In this document: positions 34,572 to 45,243 of the stretch, piece after piece | How the letters are laid out: each line of letters opens with the position of its first letter | Numbering within the stretch: position 1 is the stretch's first letter | From: Gonapodya prolifera JEL478 | Taxonomy: Eukaryota > Monoblepharomycota > Monoblepharidomycetes > Monoblepharidales > Gonapodyaceae | Assembly (NCBI GenBank): GCA_001574975.1 | Contig: KQ965740.1 | Location: forward strand, 530,647 to 594,646 | Length of the DNA: 64,000 nucleotides | Direction: 5' to 3' | Notes under the pieces: model-generated | What the model was told of the DNA's origin: nothing | Seen by the model: only the letters and a program-made list of their open reading frames with translations | Database searches by the model: none | Translations under genes and position numbers: made by a program

Positions 34572-35890
34572 TCATGGCAACCTCTCCACAAAGAACTTGA
34601 CAAACTCCTCCGGTCCCCACGAACTTGAAACACCACCCTCGACGATGCCGTTGAACAAAGCTGAGAAAGCACACCGTAGAGTTAAGCATCCGCAACCTCT
34701 TTCTTGACGCATGGTACACACCTGTCGGCGACACGTGGATCCCGTTCTGTCTTCCCAACCGAATCACTCGCTTGACTGCACCGCACCAACCGCAGAACGT
34801 CATCAACCGTTCGCGCACTTTTTCGGGAGCTCGAGCCGGACATCAAACTCACGGTCATCCGTCACCCCATTGCCTGTGTTGAAGCTGACACCGTCTCCAC
34901 TCTTGAGATTCAAGAGGGCAGCAACCTAGGCAAGAACCTTCCCTGTGAACACCTTCACCCACCCCTCGACGCCGTTCTGGTCCACATACCTTGTCCGCAT
35001 CCACGCCCACAGCCTTGACCAACTCCAAAAGCCGTTCGTATCTGCCCAGCGCCCCAACCCAACACAATGCGATTCGTGAGTTAGCACATCGACATCGACA
35101 TCGCCACACCAACGCGACGCACATTTGCTCCCGCGACAAGTTTTGGATATTAAGGTCAAAGAACTCAACCTGCCTTTCGAACAGCAGCTTGCTGAAGGCG
35201 TGGAATTTGGTCGGGTCCACTTTCTCGACCGCGATCGCGGCTTCGTGCGTCAGCGCGCTTTGCGGGTGCCAGGGCTGCGCGCGAGGTGGGCGTGAGGACG
35301 GTGTAGTGAGCGTATGGAAAGTTTCGGGGGGATGTGAGACTTACTTGAACTTGCTGTCGGAGAATGAACTTGATCTGGTGTTGGTGGGATTAAGAGGAGC
35401 CGAACCAATACGGTGAGCACCCGAGTGCCACTCGCGAGGACGGTAGGCACATCGTTGGCACTGACTTTTCCTGGGAATTGCTTTTCGACGGCGGGCTGGA
35501 TATCGTTCACCCAACGGAGGTATGCCTTGGCTAAGTTTTTGGACCGCGCGACGGTCAGGAACCAACAATCGAGCATCTTTCGTCAGAATGACCACAACTA
35601 GGGTTGGAGCTCTGAGGAACCTCTCACCGGAATACGGGCAGACTTAGTGGCCGAAGTGGAAAGGAATGGAATGATTCAAGAACCCTGTTCCACAAGAGGT
35701 CTTCACATCGGCCCACCGTAATCCAAATACATTTCAATCTGCACAGATCGAGGGAGAAAAGTGGAAGCATGATGAGGTGCCGATCGCAAATAATAACATG
35801 GAGAGCTCCAGCAGCACACACCGTGTTCGCGGCAGAGGGGTTACCGAGCACGTGGCCCGAAAACACGGGGGATTTGGCTTCGACGCTCAT
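34572..35890 (-). CDS. DsbA-like thioredoxin-fold protein (HCCA isomerase/DSBA family), active-site Cys absent
   Basis: Begins MSVEAKSPVFSGHVLGNPSAA. Exons give IEMYLDYGGPM (the beta-1/active-site turn), AKAYLRWVNDIQPAVEKQFPGK, FILRQQVQPWHPQSALTHEAA (the strongly conserved QPWHPQS block of this fungal family), KFHAFSKLLFERQVEFFD, YERLLELVKAVGVDADK, VKRVIRLGRQNGIHVSPT and the terminal SSWGPEEFVKFFVERL. The position usually held by the CPxS/CPxC cysteine reads G-G-P, so a classical thiol-disulfide reaction is unlikely. About eight exons; the junctions around 35720-35540 are the least certain. It ends 122 nt from the VTC1 stop. Confidence 0.75.
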
Positions 35891-36034
35891 TGTGGTTGAT
35901 GATGGTGGTTGGGAATCGGAGTCTTGACGTGGTGATAAAGACAAATGTGACCTGATGGTGTTCAATCGATTTGTCATCATCCGCCCGGGTCCGGTGATTT
36001 GTGATTTGTGGTGATATTTTCGAATAGGATTCTA

Positions 36035-38980
36035 TTATGGCAATATCCTTTGCCTCGTTTCAGTCCTCGCTTCTATGTCTGCCCAGTCGTAAAGCATTTC
36101 TCGCATTTTATGGCTTTCATACCTGCCAAAAGAGATTCCACATTCAATCCGAAACCCCCACATCTCGCAAAAACCAACACCACTCACGTAAAGCGCTGGT
36201 CCGCAAAGTGCTGGTTAATCGGGTGCCCACTCGCGCCCAGGGGGGTCACAAACAAGCTCTGGCTCCAATTGCTCGGATCGAAGTGGTACCGACACACAGA
36301 CAGCATGGACACGCCGTAGTCCCGCCCGACGCCCGCAGCTTGCACCGTGTCGCCGTCCCCGCCCATCTCAAACGCCGGCGCGTCAAGCTCGCTCGCAACG
36401 TCGGGGAAGCCGTCGCTGAGCGGGTGGTGTGCTCGGACCTTGTGCAGACGACCCCACCGCCACTCGTTCATGTCGGGCTCTTCGGGGAACAGGGATTTGA
36501 GTTCCGCGACGGCGCCCGTGAGCGCTTCTGCACCACGTTGAATCCAGGAGTCCTTCGGGCCGTCGAGAACGACTGATGATCGGTGCTTCAGAAGGTTGGT
36601 TAAGGCGTTGTTCAGGGTGATGACTGGACTTGCACCCCTCAGAGGAGAGTACGGACCCTCTGAGAACTTTCCAAGTGGATTGGGTCCTTCGAGCGCAGTA
36701 AGCGGTCCACGGCGCAAAAGCGAAAACCACAGGTTTCGTCTGAATGATTGGTATAGAGACGCCCCCGGAGAGTGCCGATCGCAGTCCTCGTCCCAAGCCA
36801 AAAGCACTTCCCGCGCGACCTTCACGTCCGGGTTCACAAGCAGTTCTGCGGGAATTTCTCTGATGAGCTGTGTGAATACGGGTGCGGCAAGACTGACGGT
36901 GTCGGCAGTGATTCTGGCCGTATCAGAGTGCTGATATTTGCGTTGAGAAAGGATGGATTCGAGAAGTGTGTGGATACGCTGGGCACGGTATGGAAGGGCG
37001 TAGTCGAGCGAGAGGGGGTGGTACTTGACTGGCAGATTGTTTAAGATGCTGACGGGGGGATCATAAAGGGGCGATCTCACAGTCCTTTCCGACAATTGGT
37101 TGATTGGCGTGCACAATGATCCCCGACGGTGGATTGATGTTTCGTAACATTTCGTCGTAGGGAATGTACTGCAGCGCACGAGGTTAGGTTAGTGTTTCTT
37201 TTAAAATGGAACAAGGGTTCTACCAACCCCGGTCCATTCGTGCTGTCCATCCCATCCGGGAACAGGGAGATACATATTGTCTGTTGATCGAATAGGCTGA
37301 CGACCACGATTTACGTAGCTGTATGACAGTTTTAGACTCTTCTCAACGTCGAACAAGGAGCCAGACACACGCACCCAATATTTCCATCTCTGTCCACCAT
37401 CCCAAAATTACCTTGCGGCTCAACCCACTCCCTCATCGACTCCACTGCTTCATGCACGTTCTTTGCCGTGAGCAGCTCCGCGTGGCAAATGTACTGCCTG
37501 TTCTCTTTTCTGGGATCGCTGGACGAGTTTGCAAACGCGATGCAATACATGTCGGTCCTTGGGTCCCCAATGAGAATCCCGCCGTGGTGAGTCGAGTACA
37601 CGCGGTGTGGGTGAGGTACCAGGTGACGGGTTTTGTGGTCCAGAACGAGGATGGGGTCGTCGTGTGATACGAGAGGGAGGTGGCTGTCCTTGAACAGGTA
37701 GGTGGGAACGCCGTTCGCGTCGAGAAAAATTTTTTCGACGAAGAGGTCCTCCTTATCCGCCTGTTGAATGAACGAAAGGTAAATGCTGGGAGGTAAAAAT
37801 ATGTGTGCTTTGAATTTACACACCATGGCATGCGTAATGGCCCATGCTACATGCTCGCTATGGCCGAAGTGTGGGAAACCTGTACGATGGGTCACTTTCA
37901 AGTGGTGAGGCAAGGATTTGGGCTTCTAGCTAGACTCACCGGGTGAGCCCGAAAAGGTGTACCCGATAATGTCGAACTCAGGACACGCGACATGAATTTC
38001 GTAAAACATAGTGGGATTCTCGACCTCTCGGTGAGGATCACCGCAAAGCATTGGTTTTCCCGTCTCTGTATGCTGCCCCGCCAAGATCCAGGAGTTCGAC
38101 CCGCCCTCACCGTGATGACCACCAAGCTCCACCATTTCACGGACAGTTTGTGCTCCTTTCTCGAGGGCTTCGAGGGCAGGTCCGACCAATTCCCACGTTC
38201 CCATCCCCTTGATAATGGTACTCTCGCCGTCCGTCACACTGCGCCCCTCGATCACCAACGTGCGCGCCAGATCATGGGGCAGCTTTGCAAAGAGCTTGGC
38301 CCGGGCAAGCTTGGCGGCGACTGTGCCGGCATACGCGTGGCGGGCTTTGGACGCAGCAATGCAGTGGTGTGGCTCCCAGGGTTGTGGTTTTATGCCGAGG
38401 AGGGAGTACTCCGAAGGTGGTGTGGAGGTAGCGAGGAAGGCGTTTACACCAGCTGTGTAGGATTCAATCACTTCGAAAACAGAGATTGGCGGAAAGATTC
38501 CGTGCGTACGTTTCATTCACCCAGAGCTTTATTATGGCGACGACGCGTGACTCACTCAGCTTCGCTTTAGAGTGTTTCTTGGTGGCCTCCCAATCACGTT
38601 TGCACCCTTCGCCCACGAGCATTCTGCGAAACATTTCATCCTTGGCCGGCGCATTCCCCGACTCGCCAAGAATCTCTGCAGTCCGACCCAGTGCGACCCG
38701 TCGGGCGATATCCATTTGGAAGAAGCGATCCTGCGCGGTCGCGAAACCCTGGGCGAAAAACTAGACGCCATCGAAGACCAGCACACCGATAAATCCGCCA
38801 CGTATCGCATTTGAGCTCCAAACGCGAGGCACGCACCGCATCCTTGAACGTGGATGCTCTGATGTGAGCCACACCAAGATCGTCGCGGATAATGTCGACT
38901 GGGGCATCCAGGCCAGGCGCGTTCAGCTCGCCGTCGAGCTGTGGGCCGAATGCAGTGGATCCGAGTGTCTTGCTGGCCAT
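36035..38980 (-). CDS. Penicillin-acylase family Ntn hydrolase
   Basis: Long multi-exon gene (about 800 aa). N-terminal exon: VDIIRDDLGVAHIRAST. Then FQMDIARRVALGRTAEILG, SYTAGVNAFLATSTPPSEY and the key autoprocessing site HGEGGSNSWILAGQHTETG followed by GDPHREVENPTMFYEIHVA. The Ser after GG is the expected mature beta-subunit nucleophile. Further family blocks are VSHDDPILVLDHKT, EPQGNFGMVDRDGNIG, NRGRQPIRSTDNMYLPVPGW, INPPSGIIVHANQPI and GHPINQHFADQRF. The last exon is YESHKMREMLYDW. These enzymes cleave amides such as penicillins, acyl-homoserine lactones or N-acyl amino acids; the substrate here is unknown. No signal peptide is evident, so an intracellular site is likely. The start at ATG 38980 is well supported by homology spacing. 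Confidence 0.85.
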
Positions 38981-39218
38981 GCCAAGTGCGGGGTTGGATC
39001 GGAAGCAAATATCCGTGAGGGAGCCGATCGCTCACGGATGCTCGCAATTAAATTCAGATACCGTTCTAATGGCGTCCAAAAAGAGGAACACATGACGTCT
39101 ATTTAGGCCTGGACGTGAATGTCCTCCATGAGATTAGAGGCGGGCGGGGGAGGGGAAAAACAATGCCCTCCAGAACTAGAATGGGGGAGATACATAATCA
39201 CAGACAAGAACACTTTTC

Positions 39219-39824
39219 TTATAATCTACCGCACACACGACTTCGTGACGGTCTCTCGTCATGCGAGGAGTTGTCCTCACTTTCCTCAATTGAGTCCCAT
39301 TCCCCTGGGAAAGTTCTTGTTTCATTTCCTTCACCACCTGGCCTGGTTGTGTCCCGATCAGAAAATTCAACACCGTACTCAATCTGAATATGATAGAGTA
39401 GGTCTTCATCACTCAGTTCCACATCTGGCGCCGCTGGCGTGTCACTAGCGTTCTGAGTCTGTTCATCCTCCGCATCACCGAGGTTGTAATCATCTGTTCG
39501 CCTCAAAAATAAATTCAAGTCGTCGTCTTCAGAGAAGCGAGCCTCGCTTGTCTCGCGCTCCGTCCTTCGAGCTGACGGCTCGTCATCATCGTCGCTCATG
39601 TTCCCAGCGCCGTCTCCCCCCGAAAATTGCTCGTTGCCATCATCGGAAATTCCGAATTCGGCTTCCAGCAAGCGTGCAAAGTCGCGGTCCTGTTCGATGG
39701 TGAGTTCGGCATCGGATTCCACACTCTCTTCAACCGATCCCGTGACGGCGACATCAGAAAGGAGAGTTTCGAGGTCTGCCTGGTCATCGTCAAGCAAGGG
39801 AGTTGTCTTCTTTCGCTCCGTCAT
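39219..39824 (-). CDS. Acidic 201-residue protein of unknown function
   Basis: Uninterrupted frame from MTERKKTTPLLDDDQADL to SRVCGRL. It is strongly acidic (runs such as DDDDE, EESED, SEDDDL) with two weakly repeated segments: FARLLEAEFGISDDGNEQF and LLYHIQIEYGVEFSDRDTT. The repeated pattern (hydrophobic pair, E-[FY]-G-[IV]) suggests a duplicated short helix used for protein binding. No domain is recognised. The absence of introns and its position between two well-supported genes favour a real small gene. Confidence 0.55.
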   Translation of the reverse strand: MTERKKTTPLLDDDQADLETLLSDVAVTGSVEESVESDAELTIEQDRDFARLLEAEFGISDDGNEQFSGGDGAGNMSDDDDEPSARRTERETSEARFSEDDDLNLFLRRTDDYNLGDAEDEQTQNASDTPAAPDVELSDEDLLYHIQIEYGVEFSDRDTTRPGGEGNETRTFPGEWDSIEESEDNSSHDERPSRSRVCGRL

Positions 39825-39917
39825 GTGTCGATCCGTTCAAATGGGTATTTTCAGGAAGGACGTGTAAAATGAAACAACATCACCAAGTTTCAACTGACTG
39901 TTACATTTTCACATTTT

Positions 39918-40779
39918 TCAAAGCCACCATCGAGAACTATGACGCGCGCAAAATCCGGGACAGCAGTGGCAGCACATTTGGTAGTAACATTCCACCGCAG
40001 CGGTTGATCCACAACCCTTGCACACCAGGTCGTTCTAATCGTCTCCGCTGTTTTCGCTCTCGTCCTCGTCCTCATCGTACCGTCGATTATAACCCCTTCA
40101 CCTGCACGGTTTTGGTGCGGGAGGTGGTGCTGGTGGCCGACAAATTTTCCAAACCTTAATCACTTCGCCCGTTTTCTTGAGCTTTGCAGGTTTCATAGAT
40201 CGTGCGAGACGACAGACTTGCAGTTCCAGCAAATGCGCCCAGGAAGAGGTGAAACGACGGACATCCAAGTCCTGTTCGGTTTGTTTCTCAGAAGACCGCC
40301 TCGGCAGGGCATCCGAATCGCGAACACGTACTTGTACTTCTTCGCTTTCGGTTTTGGTGTCTTGATTTTCGCCTTCTCTCCAATTTTCTTCCAGGTTGGG
40401 TGGGAGTCGATTGTCTCATACCTAAACCAATTCAGTTCAGGGTCGAGTGAAATCCCGTTCGCATACTTCCAAGCCAAAGTCTCACCATTTTTTGCAGACC
40501 AGCATGAGTGAGAAGAGGTGCTTGGGGTTCGTGAACATGTAGCTATTCCAAAGTAGAGTTTGGCGACGTGCGAACACATCCGAACATCGTCATCACAAAT
40601 CACCGGCTGATACGATGCCCAACCTCGAGCGGAAGTCCACCAAAGCTGGATTTTGTGAGAACGAGGGGACTCTCCGCCTTCTGGGCCAATCTGCGGTGCT
40701 TGTTTGATTTGGACGTCTGGTTTCCCTCGTTTTGATTGAGCGTCCCGGTGTCCGTCTTGGAGACCGTGCCGGTGTTCAT
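39918..40779 (-). pseudogene. F-box-like gene with SHI/LRP1-type Cys-rich C terminus, probably decayed
   Basis: Starts MNTGTVSKTDTGTLNQ. An F-box-like segment reads LPLEVGHRIS, then DDDVRMCSHVAKLYF in the neighbouring frame, and LMLVCKKW ending at a good 64-nt intron (40486-40423, GTGAGA...TTTAG). The next exon is basic (IGEKAKIKTPKPKAKKYKY) and contains RTWMSVVSPLPGRICWNC. The end encodes CKGCGSTAAVECYYQMCCHC followed by CPGFCARH, a C-x2-C-x7-C-x4-C-x2-CC-x3-C-x2-H finger. One frame shift in the F-box and in-frame TGA and TAG upstream of the finger could not be explained by clean introns, so I treat it as decayed, though unrecognised introns are possible. It is a paralogue of the divergent gene at 41051. 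Confidence 0.5.
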
Positions 40780-41050
40780 CGCTTTGATGGGATCGGTAGA
40801 GGGGAATGGAACGTTCTGAAATATTTTGTATTCGATTGAGTGATGACAGCACATTTGCGCGGTCTTTCGACCTTGAGAGAGTCAAATACGCACAGATAGC
40901 AACGTGGAGACTGTTGCCCCGACTTTCCGTCGTTTTTTGGGGGGGAGAAGGCCTGAGGAGAAAACGGAAAAGAGTGGTGACACGGTTCCCACTAACTGCA
41001 GTCACCCATTGTCTGCAACGAAACCTGATCACGTGCTGCGACTCTCGACG
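40780..41050. promoter_or_regulatory. Shared upstream region of the divergent finger-gene pair
   Basis: A 271-nt spacer between the two divergent start codons. It is the centre of the inferred inverted duplication. No particular site is recognised. Confidence 0.4.
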
Positions 41051-41790
41051 ATGCCCAAATCACCTCGCAAACCAAAGAGACCAAGACTCAACACTCTCTC
41101 AGTCGAGATTGCATCGCAGATAGTTGGGTGAGTGCCACCCTTCGAACCTTGCCGCCGTCGAGCGCCAAACTTCAGTGTTGTCTCAGCTTAACAAGCGATG
41201 GTGTGCATCCCGATGTGGAACAAGTCGCCGCCTTTACCTGCACTGACTCATCATTCGCCGCTTCAGGTTCTACCTCGTGGAAACTCACAAAACCTGGGAG
41301 CATGTAGCAACGAAGGCGGGAATATCCAACATCACTCGGAGCGGTCGCGTGCGGTGAGGAATGTGGGACTTTGTTGCGTGGGAGCAGGCAGACACCTAGC
41401 ATCCTCAACGCCAACAGCACTTGGATGTCCGCTGTCTTCCTCCGTCTACCACGCTTATGTTGGTGCTGCTTTACCCTCCAAGCTTCTGACACAAGAATGT
41501 CCAACGAACGCTCTATCCGATTGCCGTCAAGCGAGGTGTTGCCCGTTTGTTCCGCCTGCTTCTCCGATGCGCGACCGTCCGTTGTGACAGCGGGTCCAGC
41601 GCCAGACCTAGCTCATCCTGGGATTGCAGATGATTTCTCGAACGACGGTGCCTGGGTGACAGATGGAGTACTGTGCAGTTGGTGTCGAAAGCATCAAGCG
41701 GGGAGCAGCTGCGCGTACCGTATGTGCAAAAATTGCTGTCCAGGAAAGCGCGGAGGTGGAAAGAGACTTTGTTGGAAGCATTTTGTTTAA
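41051..41790 (+). CDS. Protein with SHI/LRP1-like C-terminal zinc finger
   Basis: Exon 1 (41051-about 41126) encodes a basic lead, MPKSPRKPKRPRLNTLSVEI ending ASQIVG, and joins with a split Gly codon to LTSDGVHPDVEQVAAFTCTD, faintly F-box-like. The intron before the last exon is not resolved, but the last exon runs open to TAA 41790: LNANSTWMSAVFLRLPRLCW, PVCSACFSDARPS, then CSWCRKHQAGSSCAYRMCKN followed by CCPGKRGGGKRLCWKH. The cysteine pattern C-x2-C-x8-C-x4-C-x2-CC-x9-C-x2-H resembles the plant SHI/STY/LRP1 RING-like finger. The neighbour at 40779-39918 ends in the same finger. It converges on nitrate reductase with a 57-nt gap. Function unknown; the finger suggests binding of DNA or protein. 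Confidence 0.55.
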
Positions 41791-41847
41791 GGAAACGCGT
41801 TTCATTGATGTATGAATTACACAGACGAAAAACAGAGGATTTTATCA

Positions 41848-44800
41848 TTAGAAAGCAAACAAATGATCTTCGTCGAACCCAATTTCTTCCAAAAACGGTT
41901 TGGCTGCCTTTTCGACCAACCCAGGTGGACCGCAGACAAAAGCGATTGTGTCCGCGTGGGGCTCGAACAGTCTCTCTTTGAGCATTTGAATCGTAATTGT
42001 GCCTGTTGAACGACTGTAAGAGAGGGTGACCATGTCGGCGCTGCACTCTTGTGACCCACCAAAGCCACCTTCCCACTCTTTCACACTTTTCGGAGTCTCG
42101 TGACTCAACGTGTGGAATACCTCGAACTTGCCCTTGGACTTCTCGGCGAGTTCATTCAGCTCATCATAAAGCAACACATCTCCTCGGAACTTATTGGAGA
42201 ACACAAGTCGGACCCGTGTGCAGTCATCTGGGTCGAGAAGAATCGCTCGAGCGAGTTGGAACATGGGGGTGATGCCAGTTCCTCCGGCAACCATCGCGAT
42301 CCGGTTTGCCCACAAGTACGACTGATCAATGTTAAAGTTGCCCTTTCCTTGGTAGCGTATATCTAAATGTTGTGAAGGTGTCTCGAAGAGAGAAATACAG
42401 TCTGCGTGGGAAACCGATACTTACGTCCTGTGGGTCCACGTATCATGACCTTATTTTCTTCTTTACTCGCAAGGTCGTTTTTGTTCGTAACCCGTGTTTC
42501 CAGTATCTGCGTCATTGCGCCATTGGGATATATTTTCACAAGCAGTTCAACAGTTCCCTATATCAGGTTCGGGGTTCGTTCACTCATTTCATTTCAATCT
42601 CGACCAGAAAGCACATACAAATGACACTCACTTTGTCTTCACCGAGCGTAACGGGTGACACCGGGGTATAGCTGTTGCAACTGAGCTCAAAGAAGAGTTG
42701 GTAACGAATGAAAAAGGAACCAGAATCTCACGGTCTAATAACGAGTTTATCCATATCATTCGGATCTGGATGAGCAGCAAGCTCAATGTGTTGTCCCACT
42801 GGCAGCCATAATCTCTGGCTCGAAGGGTCTGGAAGGGAAAACCTTTGTACACGGCACGAGAGTGCAATTTGAAGCCACATTTGAGAGGAATCCGGGTTGC
42901 GCTTCTGTACCTGAATTTGCGCGTATCGTGAGAAACGTCCACGCGGTCGACAAGTTTGAGGGTAGTCCAGCGACGGGGATTGATTGCGACGGTTTTCCCG
43001 TCCGGAGTGAGGTTTGGCTGACGTGGACGATCTGAGGACAAATGAGTGACCCGAAATCCGACAAGTTACACAGCATACATGCATACCAGCTATGTGTCCT
43101 GGCCGTCCCTCCTCCGCCAGCGTTCCAATTGCAAACTGCTCCTTCATTCGCCGCGCATCATCCGCATGAATAGCCATGAATTCCTCTGTGGCATCTTTGC
43201 CCGCGTTCATCAGAATCGGTCCAGCACCGCCTGGGTGGCGCTGAAGGAAAGCGGTCACATCATAAACCACCCCGGCGATCACAATCCAGCAGGAAGCCTC
43301 GTTGCTGTGATTGTCAAGCTCGGAACGCTGAAACAACAATCGCGATGAACGACAATGAATGCAAATGACATTGGCCGGAATCACTCACCGGAATCGTTTT
43401 TTCTGGACGCTTTTGCCCTTCTCCTCTTCCTGTTTCTGTTTCTGGTAAACTGCGCTTCAACCAACCGCCCTCTTTCGTTCCAGGGAGAACGGGATGCAAA
43501 AATTTGAGGTACGGCGGCTGTCCTTCTTCCTCCAATAGAACTACTTGAACCCGGTAGAGAGAATTGTTCATCATCCCCATGAGATTCCATTCGACATTTT
43601 CTGGCTGTCGGTTCCCAGCTGCATCAACGGCACGCACTACGACTTCAGAGCATCGTAGAAGTCTCCAAAGTTCGCAAGAAAATGACCAGTGGCACCATCC
43701 CCACCACTTGTTGCCATGCCTGGGACCTCCAACGTACACGCTCTTTGCACCAGACCAATTCATTCCTCCATCGAGCGAAACTTCCACAGAGGTGACCTTG
43801 TTGCCACCTCCGGAATAGGCATACCCCTTGAACTCTACCCGTCGATTGCCTGGTAATGTTTTGATATCAATTGAAGCATCGTGCGTTGGGTGGGTTATCA
43901 CTGGAGCAAAGTGTCGTTGAGGATGGTTTCTAGTCGATGTTGAATATCAGGCTAAGCTCACCGCTTTGTACGTTGCTTTGATAAATGATGAAGTCGGGCT
44001 GCATAGCACAACCTAATCACGTAAAGTTAACCTCAATGAAAAAAGGCCTCTCACGTTCGAATAAAAACCGCCTTTTTCGGCCTCCTCGTCACTTTGAATC
44101 CATGGTGGGAGGACTAAAGTAGTCGACGAGAATGTGTGAAAAGCAACAGATTCCGAATAGGAGCCCAACAAGACTCACGAAGGTTATCATGCCAATGAAA
44201 CCAAGAGGGTGATGGTTTGTCACTAATGACAACGCGCTTCAACCACTTGACTTGTCTTCCACCGACCATCCCTGGCATAATGACACGAAGTGCACAGCCA
44301 TGGTCCGGTGGTAAGGGCTCTTTACCGTTCATTTCGAACGCCAGCATCACGTCGTTTGTGGGATCCAATATATAACAAAGCGGAAAAGAAGTGCCATAGG
44401 TACTGTTATTGTGTACTAAAAATGAATGACATGTGTGAGTGGAACAGACGCTAGTAAACTAAGAGCACGCACATTTTTCTTCTCCCTCAAACCAGACATG
44501 GAAACTCTCAGGTTCATCGGGCAAGCTTGCTCTCGAAAGTACATCCCGGAGGAAAACGCCTCCCCAAACGGAGCAAGAAACGGCTCCAGGACCAAAATTG
44601 CTTCCACGAGTTTGACGCCGCTGATTGATCTCTTTGCGACGATTTCCATCACACCCAAATGCCACCGGGAAGCGCGGTATACCATTTTTGTTTGTCCCAG
44701 AGCTTGCTATGCTACGAAGGTCGTCAATGGTGAATCTTTGGGGCTCCGTCATATGCCTTCGTTCAATGGCGATTAGCGTCATTGCTGAAGTCAGTCATAG

Positions 44801-45243
44801 CGTTACGTACCCCGCAACTTCCAGGTGGTAGTTCTTGTATTCTTCTGAAGAAGAGTCTGCGATGTTGGGAACCGGGCCGTGATTCCTCACATAGTGGAGA
44901 GCACGAGGGGTGACTAATCCAGCTTCTAAAAGAATCTTCGAATCAGCCTCTGCGTTCAACGGATGTCTTCCGGTGACTCTTTATGTTCCGTAGAATGAGA
45001 AAAGGGAAAGAGAGAAAGGAAAAGCAGCCCACCTCGTCATCGAGGCGCTTCTCTCGATCCATTTGTCTGGTGTCGCTGCGTCGGTCTTTTGAATGCCCAC
45101 TCTGAGCACATCGTCCCAGTCTGACCTCTCAGACCTTGCAATACCGACGTTGTCCAGATTCCATAGTTCTTGTGAGTTTATGTCCACTGTTCCGGCACCA
45201 CAGCTCTCTGCGCCTGTCCCGTCACGCACTGCTGTGACTGTCA
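41848..45243 (-). CDS. niaD: Assimilatory nitrate reductase, NAD(P)H
   Basis: Complete three-module enzyme reducing nitrate to nitrite in the cytosol. The N-terminal molybdopterin domain has RHPLNAEADSKILLEAGLVT, LHYVRNHGPVPN, FGCDGNRRKE with the Mo-ligand Cys, NFGPGAVSCSVWGGVFLRDVL and HGCALRVIMPGMVGGRQVKW. The dimerisation domain has GYAYSGGGNKVTSVEVSLDG and WGWCHWSF. The cytochrome b5 domain carries FLQRHPGGAGPI and the second haem His (EEFMAIHADD). The FAD/NAD part has WLPVGQHIEL, AGGTGITPMFQLA, CGPPGLVEKAA and ends DHLFAF. About ten introns. The FAD-site RxYTPVS block is split by an intron (VIRP then YTPVSP). No nitrite reductase or nitrate transporter lies in the window. The start (ATG 45243) follows a TTTCAG, so an extra 5' exon cannot be excluded. 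Confidence 0.92.

Noticed and set aside
33113-34600. A 495-codon open frame on the plus strand
   Set aside because: It runs antisense through exon 1 of the large membrane protein and then out of frame through VTC1; it has no domain, and both overlapping genes are well supported.
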